From the NCBI RefSeq assembly GCF_013364155.1, contig NZ_CP054916.1, positions 8,896,001 to 8,960,000 on the forward strand: DNA of 64,000 nt. Reading direction: 5' to 3'. Under the pieces are notes generated by a model. The model ran no database searches. It was not told the origin of the DNA and worked only from the letters and a program-made list of their open reading frames with translations. The stretch's first letter is position 1. Every line of letters begins with the position of its first letter. Shown in pieces: positions 25,941 to 36,708 of this stretch. Origin of the DNA: Streptomyces sp. NA02950 (GTDB lineage Bacteria; Actinomycetota; Actinomycetes; Streptomycetales; Streptomycetaceae). A program made the translations under genes and the position numbers.

Positions 25941-27110
25941 GTGGGTGCACGTGCGAGGACCGTGGCACTGTGGACGGGCATCGGGGCGGTGGCGGTGTCA
26001 TCGGCCGTCGCGGCCGGAACTCCGGCGCGGGGGACGTCCGCCGCGCCCCCGCCCGGCTTCGAGGAGGCCGTCGGACAGACCGTCGAGGACGGCTTCCCGG
26101 CCGCCGTGGCCTACGCACGGCGCGGTGGTGAGACCTGGCGTACGGCTGCCGGGGTCGCCGACACCGCGACCGGCGAACGGGCCCGCCCCGGCCAGCGGTT
26201 CCGGATCGCCAGCAACACCAAGGCGTTCGTGGCGACGGTACTGCTGCAACTCGAGGGCGAGGGGCGGCTCTCGCTCGACGACAGCGTGGAGAGGTGGCTT
26301 CCCGGCATGGTGCGCGGAAACGGCAACGACGGCGCCGCCATCACCGTACGGCAGCTGCTCAACCACACCTCGGGGATCTACGACCCCACCACCGAACCCG
26401 AGTTCTTCGCCCCCTACCTCGAGGACGGCGACCGGGACCACATCATCACCCCGCGCGAGGTGATCGCCCGCGCCGTCGGGCATCCGCCGGAGTTCGCGCC
26501 CGGCCGGGGCTGGTCGTACTCCAACACCAACTACCTGCTCGCCGGGCTGGTGATCGAGGCGGTCACGCAGCACAGCGCCCCCGCCGAGATCCACCGCAGG
26601 ATCCTCGCCCCGCTCGGGCTGACCCGCACCTCCTTCCCGGTGACCGACCCCGGCATCCGCGGGCCGCATCTGCACGGCTACGACCTCGAGGGGCGCGATC
26701 TCACCCGGTTCAGCCCCTCCTACGACTGGACCGCGGGAGCCATGATCTCCACCGTGGACGATCTGGCCCGCTTCCACCGGGCGCTCTTCGGCGGCGCGCT
26801 GCTGCGTCCCGCGCAGCAGCGTGAACTCCGGACTCCGGTGTCGTTCCCCGACGCCCCGGCGTACGGCCTCGGGGTGCAGCGGATGGAGCTGCCGTGCGGC
26901 ACCGGGAAGGACGCCGACCCGGTCACGGCCTGGGAGACCGACGGCGGCGGACCGGGCTTCACCAGCGTCGCCCTCACCACCGCCGACGGCAAACGCCAAC
27001 TGGTCCTCGCCGCCACCGTCTTCGACTTGGCCGCGGAGCTGAAGGGCGAGCCGCCCGTGCCGCGTTCCAAGGGGCTCCAGAAGGCGCAGCGGGCGGCCCT
27101 GTGCGCATGA
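25941..27110 (+). CDS. Secreted serine hydrolase (beta-lactamase / DD-peptidase family)
   Basis: A 389-residue protein starting at GTG 25941 with GGGAG five bases upstream. Residues 1-35 are a signal peptide (basic start, then a hydrophobic stretch around VALWTGIGAVAVSSAVAA). The mature part has the penicillin-binding/class C fold: nucleophile Ser in SNTK (SxxK), NHTSG, YSNTNY (YxN) and a late Gly-rich DGGGPGF where the KTG-like strand lies. Such enzymes hydrolyse D-Ala-D-Ala peptides, esters or beta-lactams outside the membrane. An open frame continues far upstream but is only a shadow of the SDR gene. It converges on the cell-wall hydrolase gene, with 15 bp between the stops. Confidence 0.85.
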   Translation: MGARARTVALWTGIGAVAVSSAVAAGTPARGTSAAPPPGFEEAVGQTVEDGFPAAVAYARRGGETWRTAAGVADTATGERARPGQRFRIASNTKAFVATVLLQLEGEGRLSLDDSVERWLPGMVRGNGNDGAAITVRQLLNHTSGIYDPTTEPEFFAPYLEDGDRDHIITPREVIARAVGHPPEFAPGRGWSYSNTNYLLAGLVIEAVTQHSAPAEIHRRILAPLGLTRTSFPVTDPGIRGPHLHGYDLEGRDLTRFSPSYDWTAGAMISTVDDLARFHRALFGGALLRPAQQRELRTPVSFPDAPAYGLGVQRMELPCGTGKDADPVTAWETDGGGPGFTSVALTTADGKRQLVLAATVFDLAAELKGEPPVPRSKGLQKAQRAALCA

Positions 27111-27125
27111 GACGGGCCGAACGTC

Positions 27126-28511
<1,386 letters not shown>

Positions 28512-31500
28512 TCACTCGGTGGTGCGGGAGAAGCGCAGGGTGACGATCTCGAACGGACGCAGCGCGAGCGCACAGTGCGGGCCTTCGGTATCGGCCCGGC
28601 CGGTCGGCCGCTCCAGCAGATCGCAGGACGCGGCGCCGGTCCACGGGAATCCGGCGGTCAACCCTGTCCGCACCCGCCCTCCCCGCGACTCGTGCAGCCG
28701 CACCACCACATCGCCGCTGCCGTCGTCGGCCAGCTTGACGGCCGTCACCACCACGGCGTCGTCCTCGACCGACACCAGCGGTGCCACGGCGGCACCGACC
28801 GGTATCCGCCGCTCGGGCAGATTGATCCGGTACCCCTCCCGCACCGCGTCCCCGATCGCCGCCCCCGGCACCAGTGCGTAACGGAAGCGGTGCGTCCCCT
28901 GGTCGGTGCGCGGATCCGGGAAGCGCGGGGCACGCAGCAGCGACAGCCGGACGGTTGTCGTATGCGCGGTACGCGTGACGTCGTAGCCATAGGTCGAGTC
29001 ATTGACCAGGGCGGCACCCCATCCCGGCTCCTCCAGATGGACGAAGCGGTGCTGGCACGCCTCGAACTTCGCCGCATCCCAGCTGGTGTTGGTGTGCGTG
29101 GGCCGGTGCAGATGGCCGAACTGGGTCTCGGCGGCGATCCGGTCGCTGCGCACATCCAGCGGAAAGGCGGCCTTGAGGAACTTCTCCGTCTCGTGCCAGT
29201 CCACCTCCGTGTCGATCTCCAGCCGCCGTTCGCCCTGGAGAAGGCTCAGCCGCTGCTCGACCCGTGAGGAGCCGAACGTCCGCACCACCCGCACCGCGCC
29301 GTCGACCCACGCCAGCTCCCGCACGTCCGTGAGGTCGGTGACGGTGTTCCGGTAGAAGTGGTCGACGTCCCAGGCGTCCCACATGTTCGGGAAGTCCGGG
29401 TGCAGCTGGAGCAGATTGGCCGCCTGCCCCGGGGCCACCGTCTCCCGGTCCGCGACGAGGTCGTACACCGACACCACCAGACCGCGGCCGTCGATACCGA
29501 TCCGCAGCAGCCCGTTGTCGAGCACAAAGCCACCGCCCTCGCGCGGCTCGGCGGCCACCGGCGCGCCCACGCCCGGTCGCGCGGGCGCGGCACCGCCCGC
29601 CGGAACCCCGGCCCGCTCATGCGGAGCCGCGTTGAACACCAGCTCCGCACCGCCCTCCGCACCGTCCGCCGCGAGGGCGGCCAGCGCCCCCGCGACGATC
29701 TCCTCCAGTTCCTCGGCGACCCGCGCGTACGTCCGCTCCGCCTCCCGGTGCACCCAGGCGATCGACGACCCCGGCAGGATGTCGTGGAACTGGTGGAGCA
29801 GCACCGTCTTCCACAGCCGGTCCAGCGCCTCGTACGGATAGCGGAATCCGGTGCGCACCGCCGCCGTCGCCGCCCACAGCTCCGCCTCGCGCAGCAGGTG
29901 CTCACTGCGCCGATTGCCCTGCTTGGTCCTGGCCTGGCTGGTCAGCGTCGCCCGGTGCAGCTCCAGATACAGTTCGCCCACCCACACCGGGGCATGTCCG
30001 TACTCCGCGTGCGCCTTCTCGAAGAACGCCGACGGGCGTTCGAAGACCACCCTCGCCGAACCCTCCAGGTCCGCCAGCCGCTTGGCCCGGGCCACCATCT
30101 CGCGGGTGGTGCCCCCGCCGCCGTCGCCCCAGCCGGTGGGTGCCAGCGAACGCCCCGCCGAGCCCTTCTCCCGGAAGTTGCGGACCGCGTGCGCGACCTC
30201 CTTCCCCGACAGCTGTGCGTTGTAGGTGTCGATCGGCGGGAAGTGGGTGAACACCCGGGTGCCGTCCAGCCCCTCCCACCAGAAGGTGTGATGGGGAAAG
30301 GCGTTGGTCTGGCTCCAGGAGATCTTCTGGGTGAGGAACCACTTCGCCCCCGCCTGCCTGACCAGCTGCGGCAGCGCGGCCGAGTACCCGAAGGTGTCCG
30401 GCAGCCACACCTCCTCGGTCTCGATGCCGAACTCCTCCAGGAAGAACCGCTTGCCGTGCACGAACTGCCGGGCCAGCGCCTCCGACCCCGGCATATTGGT
30501 GTCCGACTCCACCCACATCCCGCCCACCGGAACGAACCGGCCCTCCGCCACGGCCTTCTTCACCCGGGCGTACACCTCCGGGCGGTGCTCCTTGATCCAG
30601 GCGAACTGCTGCGCCTGCGACATCGCGTAGACGAAGTCCGGCTCGTCCTCCAGCAGCGCCGTCATGTTCGCGGTGGTGCGGGCCACCTTGCGCACCGTCT
30701 CGCGCAGCGGCCACAGCCACGCCGAATCGATATGCGCGTGGCCCACCGCGCTGATCCGGTGCGCCGAGGCATGGGCCGGGGCCGCCAGCACCTCCGCCAG
30801 CAGCTCCCGGCCCCGGCCCGCCGTACCGCCCACATCCTGCAAGTCCACCGCGTCCAGGGCCCGTTCGACCGCGCGCAGGATCTCCCAGCGGCGCGGGCTC
30901 TCGGGCGACAGCTCCGCCATCAGCTCGCCCAGCACCTCCAGGTCCTGCACCAGCTCCCACACCGTCTCGTCGAAGACGGCGAGATCCATCCGGGCCAGCC
31001 GGTACCGCGGCTCGCTGCCCGCCGTCTCCGGATCGCCCAGCTCGGTCGGCTGGAAGGGGTGGTAGTCCAGCAGCACCGGATTGGAGGCGGCCTCGATGTG
31101 CAGCACCACCTCCTCGCCGCCCGCCACCGGGGACCCCACCCGCACCCACTGGTTGCGCGGATTGAGCCCCTTCACCGGGGAGCCGTCCGGCCGGTACACC
31201 AGCCCCTCGCACTGGAAGCCCGGCATGTTCTCGTCGAAGCCCAGGTCCAGCACCGCTTCCACGGTCCGGCCGGCCCACGAGTCCGGGACCGTGCCGCGCA
31301 CCGTGAACCAGCTGGTGCCCCACGGCGGCCCCCAGGCCGCGCCGGCCGCGATGGGGGTTCGGGGCGCGGCCAGCCCCTCGGCCACGGGCACCGGCTCGCC
31401 CGGTGCGTTCCAGATCCCGGTCTCGAGCGGTACGGACTCCGGGTGGACCGCCGGGCGGATGCGCTCCTCCAGGACACGCTTGAGCCGGGCTTCGGTGACG

Positions 31501-31517
31501 GCACGGTCGCTGTGCAT
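28512..31517 (-). CDS. GH38 alpha-mannosidase
   Basis: A 1001-residue glycoside hydrolase family 38 enzyme. GHAHIDSAWLWP gives zinc ligands at about His260 and Asp264. WLPDTFGYSAALPQL holds the nucleophile Asp at about 374. HQFHDILPGSSI is the third conserved block, followed by the beta-rich C-terminal half. It removes alpha-linked mannose by a retaining mechanism. There is no signal peptide, so it acts in the cytoplasm on imported glycans. ATG 31517 has AAGGAG upstream. It is the last gene of the operon that runs from the sugar-binding protein at 38004, 45 bp after the GH85 gene. Together with GH85 and the GH5-type enzyme it indicates use of high-mannose N-glycans. Confidence 0.92.
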   Translation of the reverse strand: MHSDRAVTEARLKRVLEERIRPAVHPESVPLETGIWNAPGEPVPVAEGLAAPRTPIAAGAAWGPPWGTSWFTVRGTVPDSWAGRTVEAVLDLGFDENMPGFQCEGLVYRPDGSPVKGLNPRNQWVRVGSPVAGGEEVVLHIEAASNPVLLDYHPFQPTELGDPETAGSEPRYRLARMDLAVFDETVWELVQDLEVLGELMAELSPESPRRWEILRAVERALDAVDLQDVGGTAGRGRELLAEVLAAPAHASAHRISAVGHAHIDSAWLWPLRETVRKVARTTANMTALLEDEPDFVYAMSQAQQFAWIKEHRPEVYARVKKAVAEGRFVPVGGMWVESDTNMPGSEALARQFVHGKRFFLEEFGIETEEVWLPDTFGYSAALPQLVRQAGAKWFLTQKISWSQTNAFPHHTFWWEGLDGTRVFTHFPPIDTYNAQLSGKEVAHAVRNFREKGSAGRSLAPTGWGDGGGGTTREMVARAKRLADLEGSARVVFERPSAFFEKAHAEYGHAPVWVGELYLELHRATLTSQARTKQGNRRSEHLLREAELWAATAAVRTGFRYPYEALDRLWKTVLLHQFHDILPGSSIAWVHREAERTYARVAEELEEIVAGALAALAADGAEGGAELVFNAAPHERAGVPAGGAAPARPGVGAPVAAEPREGGGFVLDNGLLRIGIDGRGLVVSVYDLVADRETVAPGQAANLLQLHPDFPNMWDAWDVDHFYRNTVTDLTDVRELAWVDGAVRVVRTFGSSRVEQRLSLLQGERRLEIDTEVDWHETEKFLKAAFPLDVRSDRIAAETQFGHLHRPTHTNTSWDAAKFEACQHRFVHLEEPGWGAALVNDSTYGYDVTRTAHTTTVRLSLLRAPRFPDPRTDQGTHRFRYALVPGAAIGDAVREGYRINLPERRIPVGAAVAPLVSVEDDAVVVTAVKLADDGSGDVVVRLHESRGGRVRTGLTAGFPWTGAASCDLLERPTGRADTEGPHCALALRPFEIVTLRFSRTTE

Positions 31518-31562
31518 GAGACGAGGACTCCTTGACTGCCGGGCGGAGGGTGCTTCCGGGGA

Positions 31563-33689
31563 CTACCAGGTGAACGAGACGGCGGAGGGCGGAGAGGGAG
31601 TGAACAGCTCGTCCACGGCCCGCACTTCGATCCGGGACGCCCGCTCACCCTCCGCACGGCGCAGAGCGGGAACGTAGAAGGCCGTGCCACAGGTGCCGCC
31701 GAGGAAGCGGCGGCCTCCACCCGGCAGCACCTGGTGCAGCTCGTAGTGGCGTACCGCACCGGACGAGCGCCCCCAGGACAGCCGCAGCGCGGCCGTCCCG
31801 GTCTCACCGCCGGGCCGGGACGCGGTCACCGTCAGCGGTCCGGGCGTGTCCGGAGCCCCGGCCGCGGCATCCCGCACCGCGAGCGCCCCCAGCCGCCAGC
31901 GCACGGTGCCACCGCCGGACGGGGTCAGCCGCACCCCGAAGGCGCGCACGGACTCCGCCCGGAGCGCGCGCAGCCGCCGTCCGATCCACAGGGTGGCCGT
32001 GGTCCACCCACCGCCCGCGCGGAGCGTGCCCGCCGGAAGGTAGCTGAAGTCGTACGCACCGCCCGGAGTGTCCGGCTCCCGTACGGCCACCGCGAGCTCC
32101 ACCCGGACCGCCGCCGACCCGGCGTCGGCCCGATGGGCCAGCTCCACCACGGTGGCGGCCGACAGCGGCAGCCGGACGGAGTGCAATTCGACCGTCGTGG
32201 GCGCGCCCGGGGCGCCGTCCACCAGCAGACTGCTGCCACCGCGCCACGCGTCGGCGAAGTCGAAGTTGACGGTGGGGCGGGCACCGGTCGTGCGCACCAC
32301 CCAGCGGCGCCCCGGCAGCCGGTCCTGGAGGCCCAGATGGGTCCAGGCCGTGTCCGAGAGCGCGGTGCCCTCCTCGTACCAGCGCATCCCATGGCCGGTG
32401 TTGAAGGAGGTGGCGAAGGGCAGCGCGGTGACGGTGGAGCGGTCCGCGACGGAGACGGCGGGCGCCCGCCACCCTCCGGTGCCGCTGCCCGGCGCGGACG
32501 GGTCGAGGGAGGCGCCGGTCCAGAAGCGGTCGTCGCGGGCGTGGAAGGCCGCCGGTGTCCGCTGCCCCGACGGCAGACTGGTCCAGGTCCACTCGGGACG
32601 GTAGAAGCCGTAGCCGGTGGTGTGCGGGGCGTCGGCGGGTATCACGGCGTCCCAGTTCACCGAGGTGTCATAGCCGCGGGACTCGACGTCGATCCCGGCC
32701 CACAGCTCGTAGCGGCTGCGGCCGAGCTCTTGTGCCAGCCGCCCCGAGGAGGCCAGTCCCGAGCGGCTCCAGTCGAAGTTCAGGAACATGGTGGCGGAGG
32801 CCCGGAAGAAGGCGGAGTTGCGGTTGTTGAGCGCGTTCTGCCAGCTCACGGCCCCGCTGTCGACCATCGCGTCGTACCACGTGACCCGCAGGCCCTCGCC
32901 GCGGTCGCGCAGATGGAGCAGGAAGTCCCGCATATCGGTGGCCAGCTGGGTGTTCCCGCCGTCGGTCTCGGCGTTGATGAACCAGCCGTCGAAGCCGTAC
33001 GCCTTCGCCACCTGGATCAGCTTGTCCGCGACCGGGAACCCGCCGCCGCTGCCGCGCTGGACCAGATCCCGGGTCCAGCGCAACTGCCCGCCGTACGCCA
33101 CGGGCGGCAGGAAGACGGTGCCGAGCACCGGGACGCCGTTGCGGTGAGCGGCGTCCACGACGGGTGCGTTGGGCGCCAGGATCAGCCCCTCTCCGGAGGA
33201 ACCGCCCCAGAACACCAGCTCGTCGAGATAGGCCCAGTGGGTGAGCGCGTAGGAGTCGGCCGTCGCGGACCCCTGGGAGGGGTTGCCGGCGGTGGGAGCG
33301 AAGGCGGCCAGGGCGGACACCCGCGCCTGGCCGGTGCGCGCGGTGGCGTTGGGCGCCACCGGCGTGAAACGGGACGCGAGCGGAACGGCCGAGGTGTTGA
33401 AGGCCAGGTCCGGATCGGACTCCGGGGTCCAGGACATCAGGCTGCGCCAGACGACACCGTCCCCCGGGCTGCCGGAGGGCAGGCTGTCGGGGAACCAGTA
33501 CGAGGCGTACGGCCGCAGATCGTCGGTGGCAGAGGCGGCAGAGGCGGCCGCCGTACCCGTCCGGCCCGCGGCGGTCGCGGTGCCCATGGGCAGGGCGGCG
33601 GCCGCCGCCGTGGCCGCGCCCGCGGCCAGCACCCGGCGGCGGCCGGGACGAGCGGTGGCTGTGCCGGGCGTTGCGGAGCTGTCGTACAT
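31563..33689 (-). CDS. GH85 endo-beta-N-acetylglucosaminidase, Tat-exported
   Basis: A 708-residue protein. Residues 17-40 carry a twin-arginine signal (GRRRVLAAG followed by an Ala-rich hydrophobic stretch), so it is probably exported folded. The catalytic domain has YASYWFPDSL at 61-70 and the GH85 signature GFDGWFINAE, with Asn239 and Glu241 as the substrate-assisted catalytic pair, then a beta-sandwich and a C-terminal fibronectin-like segment. GH85 enzymes cut the chitobiose core of N-glycans, releasing the glycan and leaving one GlcNAc on the protein. ATG 33689 has AAGGAG upstream; the frame extends 65 codons further, over the GH5 gene end, without a plausible start. It sits 41 bp after the GH5-type gene. 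Confidence 0.9.
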   Translation of the reverse strand: MYDSSATPGTATARPGRRRVLAAGAATAAAAALPMGTATAAGRTGTAAASAASATDDLRPYASYWFPDSLPSGSPGDGVVWRSLMSWTPESDPDLAFNTSAVPLASRFTPVAPNATARTGQARVSALAAFAPTAGNPSQGSATADSYALTHWAYLDELVFWGGSSGEGLILAPNAPVVDAAHRNGVPVLGTVFLPPVAYGGQLRWTRDLVQRGSGGGFPVADKLIQVAKAYGFDGWFINAETDGGNTQLATDMRDFLLHLRDRGEGLRVTWYDAMVDSGAVSWQNALNNRNSAFFRASATMFLNFDWSRSGLASSGRLAQELGRSRYELWAGIDVESRGYDTSVNWDAVIPADAPHTTGYGFYRPEWTWTSLPSGQRTPAAFHARDDRFWTGASLDPSAPGSGTGGWRAPAVSVADRSTVTALPFATSFNTGHGMRWYEEGTALSDTAWTHLGLQDRLPGRRWVVRTTGARPTVNFDFADAWRGGSSLLVDGAPGAPTTVELHSVRLPLSAATVVELAHRADAGSAAVRVELAVAVREPDTPGGAYDFSYLPAGTLRAGGGWTTATLWIGRRLRALRAESVRAFGVRLTPSGGGTVRWRLGALAVRDAAAGAPDTPGPLTVTASRPGGETGTAALRLSWGRSSGAVRHYELHQVLPGGGRRFLGGTCGTAFYVPALRRAEGERASRIEVRAVDELFTPSPPSAVSFTW

Positions 33690-33730
33690 GCTGGACTCCT
33701 TCGCTGCGAGGTCAGGTGGGGGCGGGCGGC

Positions 33731-34960
33731 TCAGTCGATGGCGTCGACGGTCAGCACCTCCGTGATGCCCCGGGCCGCCAAGTGCGTGCTGTCCGCGGCC
33801 CGTTCGGCCAGCACCACGGCCGGGCGCAGCCCCCGCGCGGCAGCCCGCATCCACGCCTCGAAGAACACCCCGCCCGGTGCGCACCCCGAACGCCCCCGGG
33901 CGGACTCCTCCCCGACCTCCGCCACCAGCGCCGTGGTGCGCGGCGCGGGAAGCCGCTCCCGCCGCTCCCGGACGATCCGGGCGAGTGCCCGCCCGGCGGG
34001 TTTGACCCGGCGGTCGTTGGTGAGCAGCCCGAGCCCGTACTCCAGCTCGGGGAAGTCGGCGAGCCCGCGGTCCACGTCATGGGAACACCACCAGGTCACG
34101 CCCCAGAGATCGGGGCAGTCCAGGGCATGGGCCACGGTGGTCTCGGTGAAGGCGGCGGCGCGCTCGGGGGGAATGTGCGGCGCGGGCGCCCCGACCTCCT
34201 GCAACCAGACCGGGCGGTGCGGATCCGTCGCCCATGCCTTGGACAGCTCGATGAGATAGGCGGCGTGCCGTCCGGTGGCGGCGCCGGTGGGGCCGTGGCG
34301 CTGCGCCGTGCCGTTGAACACCCAGGAGTGGACGGCGGTGGCGGCGCCGAGCCGGGCCGATTGGGCGGGGGTGAACGGGTGGTCCTCGTGGTACCAGGCG
34401 GCGTCGTAGGAGGAATGCAGATGCGGCCGCCCCGGCGCGCCCTTCGCACACGCGTCGAGCATTCCGCGCAGCCACGCCCCGGCCTGTTCGGAGGTGATGC
34501 GGTCGGGGTCGGGGTGGGGCGCGGCGGAGAACTGGTTGAACTCGTTGCCGACGGTCATCCCGAGGAACGCGGGCCGGTCGGCGAGGGCGGCGGCCAGGGT
34601 GCGCAGATACTCCGCCTGGGCCTCCACCACATCGGGGTCGGTGAAGAGGCTGCGGCGGTGCCAGGTGGTGGTCCAGGACGGAATGAAGTCGAAGCTGGAC
34701 AGATGACCCTGCAATCCGTCCACGTTCACCTCGAGACCGCGCTCGGCGGCCGCGTCGACGAGCTCGACCAGCTGCTCGACCGCGCGCGGGCGGATGAGCG
34801 TGCGGTTGGGGTGGAAGACCGGCCACAGCGGGAAGACCCGGATGTGGTCCAGGCCCAGGGCCGCGATGGAGTCCAGATCGGCGCGGACCGCGTCGAGGTC
34901 GAAGTCCAGCCAGTGGTGGAACCAGCCGCGGGTGGGGGTGTAGTTGACGCCGAAGCGCAC
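33731..34960 (-). CDS. GH5-superfamily beta-mannosidase (GH5_18-like)
   Basis: A 409-residue (beta/alpha)8 glycosidase starting RFGVNYTPTRGWFHHW and continuing DHIRVFPLWPVFHPN. The acid/base Glu is in VGNEFNQ (about Glu140) and the nucleophile in WLQEVGAP (about Glu255). The opening closely resembles the bifidobacterial GH5_18 enzymes that split Man-beta-1,4-GlcNAc of N-glycan cores. No signal peptide, hence cytoplasmic. I chose GTG 34960 because TGAAGGGA precedes it, overlapping the permease stop. The more upstream ATG at 35005 would add 15 residues absent from the family start. Subfamily assignment is from memory of motifs and supported by GH85 and GH38 neighbours. Confidence 0.82.
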   Translation of the reverse strand: MRFGVNYTPTRGWFHHWLDFDLDAVRADLDSIAALGLDHIRVFPLWPVFHPNRTLIRPRAVEQLVELVDAAAERGLEVNVDGLQGHLSSFDFIPSWTTTWHRRSLFTDPDVVEAQAEYLRTLAAALADRPAFLGMTVGNEFNQFSAAPHPDPDRITSEQAGAWLRGMLDACAKGAPGRPHLHSSYDAAWYHEDHPFTPAQSARLGAATAVHSWVFNGTAQRHGPTGAATGRHAAYLIELSKAWATDPHRPVWLQEVGAPAPHIPPERAAAFTETTVAHALDCPDLWGVTWWCSHDVDRGLADFPELEYGLGLLTNDRRVKPAGRALARIVRERRERLPAPRTTALVAEVGEESARGRSGCAPGGVFFEAWMRAAARGLRPAVVLAERAADSTHLAARGITEVLTVDAID

Positions 34961-34973
34961 GGAATCGATCCCT

Positions 34974-35804
34974 TCAGCCCTTGACGGCGCCCTCACCGAC
35001 GCCACGGAAGAAGTACCGCTGGAGACAGGCGAACATCACGATGAGCGGGGCGACCGCGATGATGGTGCCCGCCGCGACGAGCCGTGGATTGTTGGCGAAG
35101 GTGCCGTGCAGATAGTCGAGGCCGACGGTCAGGGTGAACTTGTCGGAGTCGGAGAGCACGATCAGCGGCCACAGGAAGTCGTCCCAGGCGCCCATGAAGG
35201 CGAAGATGGCGACCACCGCGAGGGTGCCCTTCACGGCGGGCAGCCCGATCCGTACGAACCGCTGCCACACATTGGCCCCGTCGATGACCGCCGCTTCCTC
35301 GATCTCGTACGGGAGGTTGGCGAACGCGTTCCGCATCAGCAGGACGTTCAGCGAACTGACCGCGCCCGGCAGCACCACCGCGGTGAGGGTGTTGTTCAGT
35401 TCCAGATCCCGCATGGTGGTGAACTGGGCGATGATGATGGACTCCAGTGGCACCAGCAGCGCCATCACAAACGCCAGCCTGGCCGCCTTCCGGCCCCGGA
35501 ACCGCAGCCTCGCCAGCGCGTATCCGGCCATCGCCGCGCCCACGCAGTTGGTGAGCACATTGGCCACCGCCACCTTGAGCGAGTTCAGTGCGTAGTCCCA
35601 CACCGGGACGATGTCGGCGACCCCGGAGTAGTTGTCGAGCGTGGGGTGTTCGGGCAGGAAGGCCGGCGGCGAGGTGTAGATGTCCTCGGTGGTGCTCTTG
35701 AGCGAGGTGGACAGCTGCCACAGGAAGGGGCCCACGGTCAGCGCCAGGACGGCGAGCAGCAGCAGATAGCGCAGCGCCTTCTCCCAGCCGGAAATGCGCT
35801 TCAC
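34974..35804 (-). CDS. Sugar ABC transporter permease (MalG type)
   Basis: A 276-residue inner-membrane permease with six hydrophobic segments. The EAA-loop motif EEAAVIDGANVWQRFVRIGLP contacts the ATPase. PFLWQLSTSLKS near the N-terminus and the C-terminal YFFRGVGEGAVKG are typical of the CUT1 MalG-type family. It starts at GTG 35804, which overlaps the stop of the preceding permease (GTGA), with GGAGG upstream. No ATP-binding subunit is encoded in this operon. Streptomyces CUT1 importers generally share the MsiK ATPase encoded elsewhere, which is the likely arrangement here. Cargo is predicted to be an N-glycan or manno-oligosaccharide from operon context. Confidence 0.9.
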   Translation of the reverse strand: MKRISGWEKALRYLLLLAVLALTVGPFLWQLSTSLKSTTEDIYTSPPAFLPEHPTLDNYSGVADIVPVWDYALNSLKVAVANVLTNCVGAAMAGYALARLRFRGRKAARLAFVMALLVPLESIIIAQFTTMRDLELNNTLTAVVLPGAVSSLNVLLMRNAFANLPYEIEEAAVIDGANVWQRFVRIGLPAVKGTLAVVAIFAFMGAWDDFLWPLIVLSDSDKFTLTVGLDYLHGTFANNPRLVAAGTIIAVAPLIVMFACLQRYFFRGVGEGAVKG

Positions 35805-36700
35805 CTCAGCTCCTCCCGGCGGTCGGCGCGCAGCACCAGCAGCATCAGCACGAGGGTGATGGCGAAGACGACGAGTGAGAGGGCGGAGGCGTAGCCCACC
35901 CGTCCGTTCAGCCCGGTGCCCACCCGCTGCACCAGCATGACGAGCGTGGTGTCCTGCCCGGCCGGGCCGCCGGTGGGCCCGGCCAGCAGATACACCTCGG
36001 AGAACACCTTGAACGCGGCCATCGAGGAGAGCGCGCCGACCAGCACCATGGTGGAGCGGACGGCCGGGACGGTGACGCTGAGGAAGCGGCGGACCGCGCC
36101 CGCGCCGTCCACGGCGGCGGCTTCGTGCAGTTCGGGCGGGACGTTCGCCAGCGCGGCGAGATAAATGATCATGTAGTAGCCCAGCCCCTTCCACACCGTC
36201 AGCGCCATGGCGCTGAACAGCAGCAGCCACTCGTCGCCGAGGAAGCCCACGGGACCGGCGCCGAGGAAGGCGAGGATGCCGTTGACCAGACCGCGGTCGT
36301 CCAGCATCCACACCCAGATCAGGGAGACCACGACGACCGATGCCACCACCGGGGTGTAGAAGGCGGCCCGGAAGAAGGTGACACCGGGGATCTGCTTGCG
36401 GACGAGCAGGGCCAGCAGCAGCGGCAGCAGCACCGTGCACGGCACCACCATCACCACGTACAGCAGGCTGTTGCGCAGGCCCACCGCGAACTGCTCGTCG
36501 TCCAGCATGGTCCGGAAGTTCTCCAGGCCCACCCAGGAACCGCCGGTGAGCGTCCGGGTGTCGGTGAACGCCTGGTGGACGGTGGTCAGAAAGGGATAGA
36601 GGGTGAACGCGCTGACCACGGCGAGCCCCGGGAGCAGAAAGAGCCAGGGGCTCGCGGCCCGGTGCGTCCGTGGCGAGGGAGCGGCGGGGCGGCGGCTCAT
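35801..36700 (-). CDS. Sugar ABC transporter permease (MalF type)
   Basis: A 299-residue permease with six membrane segments: an N-terminal PWLFLLPGLAVVSAFTLYP helix, the EAA loop HEAAAVDGAGAVRRFLSVTVP, and a seven-residue basic tail. It is the MalF-type partner of the following permease, together forming the transmembrane channel of a CUT1 importer. It starts at ATG 36700, 8 bp after the stop of the binding protein, and overlaps the next gene by four bases, so the three transporter genes are co-expressed. Length is normal. Confidence 0.9.
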   Translation of the reverse strand: MSRRPAAPSPRTHRAASPWLFLLPGLAVVSAFTLYPFLTTVHQAFTDTRTLTGGSWVGLENFRTMLDDEQFAVGLRNSLLYVVMVVPCTVLLPLLLALLVRKQIPGVTFFRAAFYTPVVASVVVVSLIWVWMLDDRGLVNGILAFLGAGPVGFLGDEWLLLFSAMALTVWKGLGYYMIIYLAALANVPPELHEAAAVDGAGAVRRFLSVTVPAVRSTMVLVGALSSMAAFKVFSEVYLLAGPTGGPAGQDTTLVMLVQRVGTGLNGRVGYASALSLVVFAITLVLMLLVLRADRREELR

Positions 36701-36708
36701 CGGTGCCC